Below are positions 33,054-42,039 of a stretch of DNA of 64,000 nt, piece by piece. This DNA comes from Streptomyces coelicoflavus. Its GTDB lineage: Bacteria > Actinomycetota > Actinomycetes > Streptomycetales > Streptomycetaceae. The position numbers were made by a program, and so were the translations under genes. The notes under the pieces are model-generated. The model was not told the origin of the DNA. It was given only the letters and a program-made list of their open reading frames with translations, and made no database searches. The stretch covers positions 434,001-498,000 of the forward strand of contig NZ_BEWB01000007.1 in assembly GCF_003112555.1 (NCBI RefSeq). The letters are read 5' to 3'. The first letter of the stretch is position 1. Each line of letters starts with the position of its first letter.

Positions 33054-33084
33054 AGTGAAGACCTTGCCACCGTGTCAAGGTCAA
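33054..33084 (-). promoter_or_regulatory. MerR-type promoter/operator of the HEAT operon
   Basis: Inverted repeat GACCTTG (33060-33066) and CAAGGTC (33076-33082) with a 9-base centre. On the minus strand it fills the spacer between a TTGACC -35 (33079-33084) and a TTCACT -10 (33054-33059). The spacer is 19 bases, the stretched spacing characteristic of MerR-activated promoters. Confidence 0.65.
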
Positions 33085-33128
33085 GGAAGCGGTGGTCGGG
33101 ACACCGGACCGCGGGGGAGGATGGGGCC

Positions 33129-33947
33129 ATGACGGGAGAGAGTTCCTCGATCGACAGCACCAGGCCCAGCATCGCCCGCGTCTACGACTACCTGCTCGGT
33201 GGCAAGGACAACTACGCGGTGGACCGGGAGATCGGTGACGTGTTCAAACGCGACCTTCCCGGTTCGGTGGCGATCGCCTTCGCCAACCGGGCGGCGTTGA
33301 CCCGGGCGGTGCGGGAGATCATGGCGACGACCGGGGTACGTCAGTTCATCGACCTGGGCAGCGGCCTCCCCACCGCCGACAACGTGCACCAGGTCGCGCA
33401 ACGGCGGGCGCCTGAAGCGAGGGTGGTGTACGTCGACACCGACCCCCAGGTGCTGGTCCACGGGCGGGCGCTGCTGGAGGAGAACGACCGGACGCGGGTC
33501 GTACCCGTCGACGTACGCGATCCCGAGGGGATCAGGAACCACCCGGACACCCGGGAGCTGATCGACTTCGGCCGCCCCGTCGCCGTCATGTTCAGCGCCA
33601 TCCTCCACCACGTCAACGACGACGAGGATCCCGCCGGGATCGTGCGCTACTGGCGCGAGCAGGTGCCGTCCGGGAGCCACTTCTTCGTCAGCCACTTCCG
33701 GTCCGGGAACAACCCGGAGACGGCCGAGGCCGAGAAGGTCCTCCAGGCGACGTTCGGCCGTGGCCGGTGGCGGACCGACGCGGAGATCGCGGCCCTGCTG
33801 GACGGTCTGGAGATCCTCGAACCGGGGATAGTGCCGGCACCCCTGTGGCACGCCGAGGCACCCGGCGAGGCGTGGAACGGCGGCGGGGAGCCGGAGTTGA
33901 CCGTCTGGGAGCGTCTGATCGCCGCCGGGATGGCCCGGAAACCGTAG
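33129..33947 (+). CDS. DUF574 SAM-dependent methyltransferase
   Basis: 272 residues. The N-terminal IARVYDYLLGGKDNYAVDRE is diagnostic of the DUF574 family, which is expanded in streptomycetes; motif I is FIDLGSGLPTADNVHQ (about 71-86). The family folds as a SAM methyltransferase, substrate unknown. GGGAGG stands before ATG 33129. It is divergent from the HEAT operon across a 97-base gap that contains the MerR-type operator, so it could be co-regulated. Confidence 0.87.
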   Translation: MTGESSSIDSTRPSIARVYDYLLGGKDNYAVDREIGDVFKRDLPGSVAIAFANRAALTRAVREIMATTGVRQFIDLGSGLPTADNVHQVAQRRAPEARVVYVDTDPQVLVHGRALLEENDRTRVVPVDVRDPEGIRNHPDTRELIDFGRPVAVMFSAILHHVNDDEDPAGIVRYWREQVPSGSHFFVSHFRSGNNPETAEAEKVLQATFGRGRWRTDAEIAALLDGLEILEPGIVPAPLWHAEAPGEAWNGGGEPELTVWERLIAAGMARKP

Positions 33948-33965
33948 CGCCGGCCCGGGTGGTAC

Positions 33966-34400
33966 TCAGTCGAGACAGAACTCGTTGCCCTCGACGTCCT
34001 GCATCACGATGCAGGACTCGTTCTCCTCGTCGGCGAGCAGCACCCGCTGCTGCACCGCGCCGAGGGCCACCAGCCGCGCGGATTCGGCCTCGAGCACGGC
34101 GAGCCGCTCGTCCCCCACGAGTCCGGTACCGGTCCGCACGTCGAGATGCACCCGGTTCTTGGCGACCTTGCCCTCGGGAACGCGCTGGAAGAACAGGCGC
34201 GGACCCACCCCCGAGGGATCACTGCACGCGAACCACGCGTCCCGCTCCTCGGGAGGCAGCGAGAGGTTGGCATCGTCCCAGGTGGCGAATCCGTCCGGCG
34301 GCGACGGTGCGACGTAACCCAGCACCTCGCACCAGAAGCGGGCGACGCGCTCGGGTTCCGCGCAGTCGAAGGTGATCTGAACCTGCTTGATCGACGGCAT
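33966..34400 (-). CDS. VOC family (glyoxalase/bleomycin-resistance-like) protein
   Basis: 144 residues. VQITFDCAEPERVARFWCEV starts the first beta-alpha-beta unit and the last strand is CIVMQDVEGNEFCLD. The two-module vicinal-oxygen-chelate fold binds metals or small ligands; function cannot be narrowed. A TAGGGT -10-like box (34407-34412) ends six bases from ATG 34400 and there is no ribosome site, so the message may be leaderless. Confidence 0.83.
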   Translation of the reverse strand: MPSIKQVQITFDCAEPERVARFWCEVLGYVAPSPPDGFATWDDANLSLPPEERDAWFACSDPSGVGPRLFFQRVPEGKVAKNRVHLDVRTGTGLVGDERLAVLEAESARLVALGAVQQRVLLADEENESCIVMQDVEGNEFCLD

Positions 34401-34633
34401 CCGGGCACCCTAACAGGGGAGTTGTGGTGCTCGACGGTCCTCCGAGGCGACTTGTGCCCCCGGGCGTGAGAGGAATTCCGGGACACCGCCGAACAATTCA
34501 CGGCACCCTTTGCCCAATGGCCCGAATCGGCTGTTATCAGCTCTGCGGGAGCGACTACGGTGTGAGCCGGGCGACGCGGGGGAGTGGACGAGAACGTGGG
34601 AGAGTACGGCAGGTCCCCCGGGGCGGTGGGCGT

Positions 34634-35341
34634 GTGACCGGCCGGCCGGCTTCGGTGGTGCTGCCACCGTCGCTGCGCGTGTGGTTCGGGATGATCGCGG
34701 CCCTCGCCGCGCTGGTGGTCGTCGTCTTCGGGGCCGCGTACGCCGACGAGAGCGAGCCGAGCGCGACGGACGTGCGGATCCAGGCGGCCGTAGACGGTGT
34801 GGGGGCGCCGTGGTGGCACGTCGCCGTGGTCACGGACTTCCTGGGGGAGCCCGGGGGAGCGGTGCTGCTGGTCGCGGCCCTCGTGACGGGCTGCCTGCTG
34901 CTGCGCGACCCCCGCGCGGCGGTGTTCCTCGTGACCGGTGCCGGCCTGACCGTGGGAACGACGACACTGCTCAAGCCCGTGGTGGGACGCACCATCCACG
35001 GTGACAACCTGTCCTACCCGAGCGGGCACACCGCCTTCCTCACCGCGATCGCCCTCATGCTGTCGCTGGTCGCGACCGGCCGGCTCGGCCTCGGCAGAGC
35101 GGTCGGCGTGTCCTTCGTGTTCACCGCGGGGCTGGTGGCCGGCGCGGTCATGGGCTGGGCGCAGGTCGCCCTGGGCTCGCACTACGCGACCGACACCCTC
35201 GGCGGCTGGTGCACCGCGCTGGCGGTGCTGCCGGTGACCGCGTGGCTGGTCGACCGGACGGCCGACCGGCTGGCCCACCGGAGAACCGACGGACCGGCCG
35301 GCCCGCCGCCCGAGCGGAGGGTCGGCGCCGGGCGTCAGTAA
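34634..35341 (+). CDS. PAP2-superfamily membrane phosphatase
   Basis: 235 residues from GTG 34634. Five to six membrane helices and the acid-phosphatase triad: KPVVGRTIHG (about 115-124), YPSGHTAFL (about 129-137) and GSHYATDTLGG (about 182-192), the last a variant of the SRxxxxxHxxxD motif. Probably dephosphorylates lipid pyrophosphates or phosphatidate in the membrane. The start is uncertain because the frame is open upstream to 34424. A terminator hairpin follows. Confidence 0.82.
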   Translation: MTGRPASVVLPPSLRVWFGMIAALAALVVVVFGAAYADESEPSATDVRIQAAVDGVGAPWWHVAVVTDFLGEPGGAVLLVAALVTGCLLLRDPRAAVFLVTGAGLTVGTTTLLKPVVGRTIHGDNLSYPSGHTAFLTAIALMLSLVATGRLGLGRAVGVSFVFTAGLVAGAVMGWAQVALGSHYATDTLGGWCTALAVLPVTAWLVDRTADRLAHRRTDGPAGPPPERRVGAGRQ

Positions 35342-35342
35342 T

Positions 35343-35365
35343 GCCCCTGACAGCTCGTCAGGGGC
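35343..35365. terminator. Bidirectional hairpin between PAP2 gene and polysaccharide operon
   Basis: Perfect 9-base stem GCCCCTGAC (35343-35351) / GTCAGGGGC (35357-35365) with a 5-base loop. It lies between two convergent genes and can end both transcripts, including the 28-kb polysaccharide operon. Confidence 0.75.
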
Positions 35366-35414
35366 CCGCCGTGACTTCCTCGCCGTCCCCCTCCGCCGTT
35401 CACCTCGCCTCACC

Positions 35415-36740
35415 TCACGCCAGGCGGCGGAACACCGGCTTCACCGCTCGCCCGCCCATCCAGGGCGTGGGGTCGGCGGCGTCCAGCGCCTTGCGGTACA
35501 CCGCGCACGCCTGCGCCACCACGTCGACCGTCTGATCGATGTCGGCGTCGCTGAGCGCACCGCTCACCACGAACGACGGGGCCAGCACCCCGCCCGCGAG
35601 GAGCCGGCGCAGGAACAGCGTGCGGTACCGCTGGGACGGTTGCCGGTCCTCGTCGAGGGTGGCGAAGACCAGGTTGCTGGCCCGCCCCCGGACGACCACG
35701 TGCTCGCCGACGCCCATACCGGCCGCCGCCTCGCGCACCCCCGCCGCCAGCCGCTCCCCGAGGGCGTGCAGCCGCGCGGTGACGCCCTCCTCGACGTAGG
35801 TGGCCTGCACCGCCATCGCGGCCGCCAGCGCGTGCGTTTCCGCGCCGTGCGTGGTGGACAGCAGGAACACCCGCTCGCCCGGGTGACGCAGCCCGCCCCG
35901 CTCCATCAGCTCCCGTCGCCCGGCCAGCGCGGCGACGGCGAACCCGTTGCCCAGCGCCTTGCCGAACGTGGAGAGGTCGGGGACGACGCCGTACAGGCTC
36001 TGGGCGCCAGCCTCCGACCAGCGGAAACCGGTGATCATCTCGTCGAAGACCAGCACACAGCCGTGCCGGTCGGCCAGTTCGCGCAGCCCGGCGAGGTACC
36101 CGGGCGGCGGCTCCGTGTGGGTGGCGGGCTCGAGGATCAGACAGGCGACCTCGTCCCGGTACCGGGTGAGCAGTTCCTCCGTGGCGGCCAGGTCGCCGTA
36201 GGGGAACGTCACGGTGAGCTCGTCGGTCGCCGCCGGCACACCGGCGGACATCGGCGTGGTGCCGATGAACCAGTCGTCGACGGAGAAGAACGGATGGCCG
36301 GCGCAGACGGCCACCCGGGGCCGCCCGGTGACGGCCCGGGCCAGGCGCACCGCGGCGGTCGTGGCGTCGGAGCCGTTTTTTGCGAACTTCACCATCTCGG
36401 CGGTCGGCACCGTCGCCAGAAAGCGCTCCGCGGCCTCGACCTCGACGATCGACGGCCGGACGAAGTTGCTGCCCCGGTCCAGCTCCCGCCGTACGGCCTC
36501 CGTCACCCGGGGATGGGCGTGCCCGAGGCTCACCGACCGCAGGCCCGAGCCGTACTCGATGTACCGGTTGCCGTCGACGTCCCACACGTGGGCACCACTG
36601 CCGCGGCTGATCACCGGGGCCAGGTTCTCCGGATACTGGTCGTCACCCTTGGCATAGGTGTGCGCGCCCCCGGGGACCATGGCGTGCAACCGCTCGTTGG
36701 CCTGCCGCGACCGGGGCAGACTCGGCTCTTCCGCGTTCAC
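35415..36740 (-). CDS. Class III PLP aminotransferase (glutamate-1-semialdehyde aminomutase-like)
   Basis: 441 residues from GTG 36740. PLP lysine Lys261 in STFGKALGNGF, the Asp of VFDEMITGFRWSE, and the N-terminal VPGGAHTYAKGDDQYP are typical of GSA-aminomutase relatives. In polysaccharide clusters such enzymes aminate or transfer amino groups on sugar or side-chain precursors rather than making tetrapyrroles. Last gene of the operon, 8 bases after the epimerase-like gene; its stop is followed by the hairpin at 35343-35365. The exact substrate is unknown. Confidence 0.87.
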   Translation of the reverse strand: MNAEEPSLPRSRQANERLHAMVPGGAHTYAKGDDQYPENLAPVISRGSGAHVWDVDGNRYIEYGSGLRSVSLGHAHPRVTEAVRRELDRGSNFVRPSIVEVEAAERFLATVPTAEMVKFAKNGSDATTAAVRLARAVTGRPRVAVCAGHPFFSVDDWFIGTTPMSAGVPAATDELTVTFPYGDLAATEELLTRYRDEVACLILEPATHTEPPPGYLAGLRELADRHGCVLVFDEMITGFRWSEAGAQSLYGVVPDLSTFGKALGNGFAVAALAGRRELMERGGLRHPGERVFLLSTTHGAETHALAAAMAVQATYVEEGVTARLHALGERLAAGVREAAAGMGVGEHVVVRGRASNLVFATLDEDRQPSQRYRTLFLRRLLAGGVLAPSFVVSGALSDADIDQTVDVVAQACAVYRKALDAADPTPWMGGRAVKPVFRRLA

Positions 36741-36748
36741 TTCGGGTC

Positions 36749-37300
36749 TCACCCTTCCCTGTGCTTGAGGACCTCGGCGAGGCTCGCTGCCCGCCGGTCC
36801 CGTTCGGACATCGAGGTGACCGGCAGCGGCCAGTCGATGGCGAGGTCCGGGTCGTCGAAGGCGATCGTCACGTCCTCGGCGGGATCGTGCGGGCGGTCGA
36901 TGCGGTACGACACGTCGGAGGTGTCCGTCAGCGACTGGAAGCCGTGCGCGCACCCCGCCGGGACGTACAGGGTCGCCTGCGTCTCGCCGGACAGCTCGAA
37001 GGAGGCCCGGCCGAGATAGGTCGGCGAGTGGGGCCGCAGGTCCACGACGACGTCGAAGATCCTGCCGTACGAGCACCGCACCAGCTTGGCCTCGCCCGCG
37101 CCGGAGCGCAGGTGCATGCCGCGCAGCACGCCCCGGACCGAGCGGGAGACGCTGTCCTGGACGAAGGCGGCCGGGTCGAGGCCCACCGAACGGACCACGT
37201 CGGCGTCGAAGGTGCGGCAGAAGAAGCCGCGTTCGTCGCCGTACGGCGTCGGCTCGAACAGGTACGCGCCGGCTATCCCGGGAACTTCGGTGGCCTTCAT
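36749..37300 (-). CDS. dTDP-4-dehydrorhamnose 3,5-epimerase-like (RmlC family) protein
   Basis: 183 residues, normal RmlC length. DERGFFCRTFDADVV, the catalytic-His segment VLRGMHLRSG and the late VPAGCAHGFQSLTD are readable. It should epimerise a 4-keto-6-deoxy nucleotide sugar at C3/C5, but no RmlA, RmlB or RmlD is in the window, so the donor either comes from elsewhere or is a CDP-sugar of this cluster. GGGAGG stands before ATG 37300, which overlaps the pyruvyl-transferase stop by 4 bases. Confidence 0.87.
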   Translation of the reverse strand: MKATEVPGIAGAYLFEPTPYGDERGFFCRTFDADVVRSVGLDPAAFVQDSVSRSVRGVLRGMHLRSGAGEAKLVRCSYGRIFDVVVDLRPHSPTYLGRASFELSGETQATLYVPAGCAHGFQSLTDTSDVSYRIDRPHDPAEDVTIAFDDPDLAIDWPLPVTSMSERDRRAASLAEVLKHREG

Positions 37301-38526
37301 GGTGCCTCCCGCAGGGCGTGGTGGGGACCGGACGCCGGTAACAGCACCGCGGTCAGGTCGGTGAACTGCTGCTCGACGCGCCGGGCGACGGCCAGGTTCC
37401 GCTCGACGAGGGTCCGCCGCAGCGTGGCCGCATTCCGCTCCAGCTCGCGGAACTGTTCGAGCAGCCGGTCGGCGTCGGCCTCGCGGGCCGGGTGGCAGTA
37501 GGCGCCCATGCCCATCTCGGCCATGAGCACGTCGCTCTTCGTCGAGTAGCTGAGGGCGAGCGTCGGAGTGCCGACCTTCAGCGCGCAGACGATGTTGTGG
37601 TACCGGGTCGCCACCACGCTGTCGGCACACGCCGTCTCCTTCATCAGGTCGGCCAGCGAGGCCGCCTCGGCGACGGTGACCAGCGGCGAGCCCACGGCGT
37701 CGACGATCGCGGCGGCCACCGGCCGGTCCAGCTCGTCGCCGGTGAGCAGCCGGACCGGCCTGCCCTCCTCGACCAGCGCACGGACGAACCGCGTCGTCCC
37801 GTCGAGATAGCGGCGGTGGATCTCCTCGGCCCGGTCGCGTTCGTCGTTGTTCCCGTGGAAGTCCATGACGCCGACGCAGACCGGGCCGGGCATGCCCGCG
37901 GACTCGTTCGCCGCAGGCGCCGGCAGGGCGAACACGAGGTCCGCGTAGACCTCGTCCCGCGCGGTGTCCACCCCCATCGCCCGCATCGCCTCGCGCGACG
38001 CGGCGTCCCGGTACGAGCGGTACGCCGCCAGCCGCGTCGACCAGCGGGTCAGTACCCGGGTCGGCCGGTTGCCGATCGGTCCCGCGCCGACGCTGACCAG
38101 TGCGACGCGGGTGCCGAAGAGCCGGCCCATCGCGCAGAGCAGGAACAGCGAGTACGGGAAGCCCCACGGCCGCAGCGGCAGCGTGGTCTCCAGGACGCCC
38201 GTGCCCGGCACGATCACCGCGTCGTGCCGGCGCACCCAGGCCGCGGTGCGGACGACATCGACGAGTTTGCCCAGACCCTTGGCCGCGATCGAACCCACCC
38301 GTGACGCGGTCCGGTACTCACCGCGGTACCAGTTCAGCCGCGTCGCGGGGATCCCGTACCGGGTCGCGACGGTTTCGGGGCCGCCGCACATCGCGTCCAC
38401 GACCGCGCCGGGACGCCTGGCGCGGAGCTGGTCGAGCACGGCCTCCAGCGATCCGTCGTTGCCGCTGTTGCCGGAACCGAGCAGACCGAACAGGCCGATG
38501 CGCACCGGCGTTTCGTCGACAGTCAT
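37297..38526 (-). CDS. Polysaccharide pyruvyl transferase family protein with a TTA codon
   Basis: 409 residues. RIGLFGLLGSGNSGNDGSLEA (N-terminal glycine-rich start; about residues 8-28), YRSYRDAASREAMRAMGV and VVATRYHNIVCALKVGTP are typical of the CsaB/WcaK pyruvyl-transferase family, which attaches ketal pyruvate from PEP to a sugar and so adds negative charge. A Leu near the C-terminus (about residue 396) is encoded by TTA at 37339-37341, extremely rare in this genome type. The ATG overlaps the GT2 stop by 4 bases. Confidence 0.86.
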   Translation of the reverse strand: MTVDETPVRIGLFGLLGSGNSGNDGSLEAVLDQLRARRPGAVVDAMCGGPETVATRYGIPATRLNWYRGEYRTASRVGSIAAKGLGKLVDVVRTAAWVRRHDAVIVPGTGVLETTLPLRPWGFPYSLFLLCAMGRLFGTRVALVSVGAGPIGNRPTRVLTRWSTRLAAYRSYRDAASREAMRAMGVDTARDEVYADLVFALPAPAANESAGMPGPVCVGVMDFHGNNDERDRAEEIHRRYLDGTTRFVRALVEEGRPVRLLTGDELDRPVAAAIVDAVGSPLVTVAEAASLADLMKETACADSVVATRYHNIVCALKVGTPTLALSYSTKSDVLMAEMGMGAYCHPAREADADRLLEQFRELERNAATLRRTLVERNLAVARRVEQQFTDLTAVLLPASGPHHALREAP

Positions 38527-39473
38527 GCCTGCCTCTTCTCGCGGCCGGCGACGAGGGCGTCGACGGAGACGGTGAGCCGGCCCGGCCCGACGGGGGCGCG
38601 GTCCTCGACCCGCTCGCCGGCGCCGGGCCGGACCCGGCTGGTCATCCACGCGGCCAGGTGGCGGTGGCACGCGCGCCGGTCGGCCGAGGACAGCGGCGCC
38701 CGCCCGATCGCCGAGACGAAGCCCCAGACGTACTCGGCGAGCAGACGGGGCGTCGGGTGCAGCGGACCCGCCCGGCGCGGGTCGAGGTTGACGCACCGGG
38801 CTCGCTTGGAGGGGTTCGCCCGTTCGGCGCGGGTGGGGTGGTCGCGGCGGAAGTACAGCAGCTCCGGCACCTGGTGGAAGCGCCCGTGCAGGGTGATCTC
38901 GGCGACGAACGTCCGGTCCGCGTGGTGGTAGCTGTCGTGCGGCTTCACCCGGCGCAGCACGTCGGCCCGCATCACCCCGTAGAAGTCGTCGCCGCCGGGC
39001 TCGAACAGCAGGCTGCGGAAGCGCTCCGGGGCGCGCGGCGAGTCGGTGGCGAGCCCGTACTCGTAGGGCACCTTCACCTTGCCGTCGCCGTCGATGACCG
39101 CCTGGCCGCTGTGTGCCAGGACCACGTCCGGCCGCTCGTCCAGCACTTCCACGCAACTGCGCAGCAGGTCCCGGGCGTAGAGGTCGTCGTGCGAGGCCCA
39201 CTTGAACAGTTCGCCGCGGCACTCGGTGAACACGTAGTTGTGGTTCGGGGCGGCGCCGATGTTCCGCGGCAGCCGGATGTACCGGATGCGGGAGTCCCGG
39301 GCGGCGTACCGGCGGCAGATGTCCCGGGTGCCGTCGGTCGACGCGTTGTCGGTGATCACCAGTTCGAAGTCCTCGTAGGTCTGCCCGAGGAGGGCGTCCA
39401 GCGACTCGGCCAGATACTCCTCGCCGTTGTAGACGGGGAGGCCGATGCTCAGCCGGGGGTGGGGGGTGGTCAT
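38523..39473 (-). CDS. Family 2 glycosyltransferase
   Basis: 316 residues. GT-A fold: SIGLPVYNGEEYLAESLDAL (about 9-28), ITDNASTDGT and FKWASHDDLYARDLL (DxD-like HDD). It should transfer one sugar of the repeat unit from a nucleotide donor on the cytoplasmic membrane face. The C-terminal third is Arg/Ala-rich and poorly conserved. GAGGAC precedes ATG 39473. Both ends overlap their neighbours by 4 bases. Confidence 0.88.
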   Translation of the reverse strand: MTTPHPRLSIGLPVYNGEEYLAESLDALLGQTYEDFELVITDNASTDGTRDICRRYAARDSRIRYIRLPRNIGAAPNHNYVFTECRGELFKWASHDDLYARDLLRSCVEVLDERPDVVLAHSGQAVIDGDGKVKVPYEYGLATDSPRAPERFRSLLFEPGGDDFYGVMRADVLRRVKPHDSYHHADRTFVAEITLHGRFHQVPELLYFRRDHPTRAERANPSKRARCVNLDPRRAGPLHPTPRLLAEYVWGFVSAIGRAPLSSADRRACHRHLAAWMTSRVRPGAGERVEDRAPVGPGRLTVSVDALVAGREKRQA

Positions 39474-40759
39474 GTGGTCCTCACTTCGGGAAGGGGTTGG
39501 TGGTCGCGCTCGCGCAGGGCGGCCCGCAGTTGCAGCCACCACACGACCGAACCGCAGACGGACGCCGCGGCGGCGCCCCAGGCCGAGCCGACCGTGCCGC
39601 CCGCGACCGCACCGCCGAGCCCGCCGGCGACGTAGCAGGCGGAGGCGAACAACTGGCAGCGCAGACTGCGCCGGGCGGCGGCGAGCGCCCGCAGCCCGGC
39701 CGCCGCGCCGGTGCCGAGCCCCGCGCCCGCGACGCTGAGGGTGACCGGCACGATGAGTTCCGAGGCGCCGCTCCAGACGTCGCCGAGGACGATTTCGCCG
39801 AGCCGGTCCGGTACCAGCAGCAGTGCCGCGCCCCACAGCAGGGCTGCGACGGTCTGCCCGCCGCCCAGCAGGAAGCAGAACTTCCCGAGCCGCTCCGGGG
39901 CCTGCCGCAGCACCCGCGCCGACTCCGCCACGGTGACCAGCGACAGCCCCATCAGCACCGCGAGGAACGGGCCGAGCAGCAGCTCCGCGCCCCGGATCAC
40001 GCCCACCGCGCCGACCCCGACGATCGCGCCGAGCCCGTACGCACGAATCTGACCCGCACCGCTCACCCCGACGTTCTCGACCAGGTACCGGTAGCCGAGG
40101 TCGCGGTGGTCGCGGTGCCACTCGCGCGCCCCGGCCGGCCGGGGCCGGACACGGGACTGGAAGCAGCCGTACACCGCGGCCACCGCGGCGGACCCGCCCC
40201 AGGCGAGCAGGAAGGCCGTCACGCTGCCGACGTAGGCCGCCACCACCATCGCCGGGGCGAGCGCGACGGCCCACACGACGTCGTTGACGAACGCCTTCCG
40301 TCCGATGCCGGCGGCGAAGAAGGAGTACCGCCAGGCGTCCTGGAGCAGCAGCCCCGGCAGCACCACGCCGAGGGCGGCGAACGCGGCACCCACCTGACCG
40401 CCGATGCTCAGCCCGGCGACCAGACTCACCGTGCCGATGCCGGTGCCGACGAGGAGAGCGGTGCCCGACGACCGGGCCACCGCCCCGCGCCAGGACGACT
40501 CCGGCACGCCGCTGAAGCGGACCACGAGGGGGTCGGTGGCGAGCCCGCGGGAGACGTTGAGCACCACGCCGTAGGTCACCCAGGCCAGGCTGAACACGCC
40601 GAACGCGGTCAGCCCGAGCGAGCGCGCCACATAGATGCCCACCACGAAGTTGGACAGGCTGGAGGCCGCCTGGTCGGCCAGCCCCCAGGACAGCCTGCCG
40701 ACGACGCCCCGCCGCGCGGGCCCCGCCGGTTTCGTGGACTTCTCCCCCTCGACGGTCAT
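39470..40759 (-). CDS. Wzx-like polysaccharide flippase (MOP superfamily)
   Basis: 429 residues with about 12 hydrophobic segments. RLSWGLADQAASSLSNFVVG at about 25-44, with the Pro/Gly-spaced helices and lack of a nucleotide-binding site, fits a Wzx/polysaccharide-biosynthesis transporter. It would flip the lipid-linked repeat unit to the outer face of the membrane. It starts 5 bases after the DUF4910 gene. Confidence 0.84.
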   Translation of the reverse strand: MTVEGEKSTKPAGPARRGVVGRLSWGLADQAASSLSNFVVGIYVARSLGLTAFGVFSLAWVTYGVVLNVSRGLATDPLVVRFSGVPESSWRGAVARSSGTALLVGTGIGTVSLVAGLSIGGQVGAAFAALGVVLPGLLLQDAWRYSFFAAGIGRKAFVNDVVWAVALAPAMVVAAYVGSVTAFLLAWGGSAAVAAVYGCFQSRVRPRPAGAREWHRDHRDLGYRYLVENVGVSGAGQIRAYGLGAIVGVGAVGVIRGAELLLGPFLAVLMGLSLVTVAESARVLRQAPERLGKFCFLLGGGQTVAALLWGAALLLVPDRLGEIVLGDVWSGASELIVPVTLSVAGAGLGTGAAAGLRALAAARRSLRCQLFASACYVAGGLGGAVAGGTVGSAWGAAAASVCGSVVWWLQLRAALRERDHQPLPEVRTT

Positions 40760-40764
40760 CGGCT

Positions 40765-42039
40765 TCACGCCTTGATCAGCCCGGCGCCGTGCAGGGCGTC
40801 GGCCGCCGCGGCGACGGTGTCGAACGGCAGCCCGGAGCGCTCGGCGACGTCCAGCAGACCGTGCTCGCCGTCGGAGAGGCTGAGCACCCACAGCATGGCC
40901 ATCTGGGCCTGCTGCGCGTCGCTGCGGCCACCCAGCGAGTCGTACAGGCCGCGCCGCCCCAGCTGAGGCTCCCCGTACGGACTGAGGTTGACGTAGCGCC
41001 GGTTGCGGTCCAGGACGTCGAACGCCTCGCGGCACACAGCGAGCGTGTCCGCCATCGCCGCCGGGGAGACGAAGTCCAGGTTGTCCGCCGACGTGTGGTA
41101 CTCGGGGTAGCCCGCGTACGGGGTCCGGGTGAGCGAGCCCACGCCGAGGTTGAACCCGGGCGAGCAGTACTGCCGCTCGTCGTAGCCGTACGGAGTGAAC
41201 CCGGTGACTCGGTGCGGCCGTTCGGATGCGGTCAGCACGTGCCGCAGCACCCGGTCGATCTCCGCGTCGCCGCGCCTGCTCCGCTTGTACGTCAGGTGCC
41301 CCGGGTCGCCCGCGCAGGCCAGTACCAGGCCGTGCTTGACCCGCTCCACCCGCTCCCTGTTGCGGGCCAGCCAGGTGATCGCCCCGATGGTGCCCGGCGC
41401 GAAGACGAACCGGTACGTGTAGTACGGCTGCCGCCGGGCCAGTTCCCTGGCCAGGAACACCGCCACCGCGATGCCGGCCAGGTTGTCGTTGGCCAGCGAC
41501 GGGTGGCAGACGTGGCAGGAGACGATCACCTCGTCGGGCACCTGCCCGGGCACCACGTGCTCGGCGTAGGTGAGATGCCCGTCCGCCAGCGTGGAGTCGA
41601 CGCGGACCTCGTAGTCCCCCTCCGGCAGCGCGTCCAGCGTCTCCTGGGCCAGGCAGAAGCCCCACTCCGCCTTGTAGTAGCTCGTGCGGTACGGCACCAG
41701 GGACGGCTGGTCCGGCAGGGTGTGCAGGTGCGCGCGCAGCTCGGACAGCGGCATGGTCGCCGACACCGGCACGCTGTAGCCGAGCACATGGAGGCTGGAG
41801 GCTGCGAAGTCGACGACCCGGCGGCCGGTGGCGTCGGCGACGTACGCGTCCCGGATGTTCCACTCCTGCGGCACCGTCCAGTCCAGCACCTGCGTCCCGG
41901 TCGGTACCTCGTGCACGTGCAGAGGGATGTACTCGTCGACGATCCGCAGGGTCGCGCGCACACCGTCGCCCGTGATGCTCCGGCACAGCGGGTACAGCCG
42001 CTCCACCAGCGCGTACATCTCCTCCCCGGACTCGGTCAT
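40765..42039 (-). CDS. DUF4910 protein (M28-like fold with winged-helix C-terminus)
   Basis: 424 residues. Residues about 1-350 form the DUF4910 aminopeptidase-like domain: MYALVERLYPLCRSITGDG, VSCHVCHPSLANDNLAGIAV, FAPGTIGAITWLARN, and YDERQYCSPG with PEYHTSADNLDF. Several of these are metal-ligand-type His/Asp/Glu positions, though the M28 EE motif is not obvious. A winged-helix segment (about 365-424, ending LHGAGLIKA) closes it. The family recurs in surface-polysaccharide and antibiotic clusters; the reaction is not known. ATG overlaps the SDR stop by 4 bases. Confidence 0.82.
   Translation of the reverse strand: MTESGEEMYALVERLYPLCRSITGDGVRATLRIVDEYIPLHVHEVPTGTQVLDWTVPQEWNIRDAYVADATGRRVVDFAASSLHVLGYSVPVSATMPLSELRAHLHTLPDQPSLVPYRTSYYKAEWGFCLAQETLDALPEGDYEVRVDSTLADGHLTYAEHVVPGQVPDEVIVSCHVCHPSLANDNLAGIAVAVFLARELARRQPYYTYRFVFAPGTIGAITWLARNRERVERVKHGLVLACAGDPGHLTYKRSRRGDAEIDRVLRHVLTASERPHRVTGFTPYGYDERQYCSPGFNLGVGSLTRTPYAGYPEYHTSADNLDFVSPAAMADTLAVCREAFDVLDRNRRYVNLSPYGEPQLGRRGLYDSLGGRSDAQQAQMAMLWVLSLSDGEHGLLDVAERSGLPFDTVAAAADALHGAGLIKA

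Noticed and set aside
36368-36380. Short T run (36377-36382 region) as a terminator
   Set aside because: It lies inside the aminotransferase reading frame with no hairpin next to it.
35415-36740. hemL for tetrapyrrole synthesis
   Set aside because: The fold matches glutamate-1-semialdehyde aminomutase, but position at the end of a polysaccharide operon without other hem genes favours sugar or side-chain amination.
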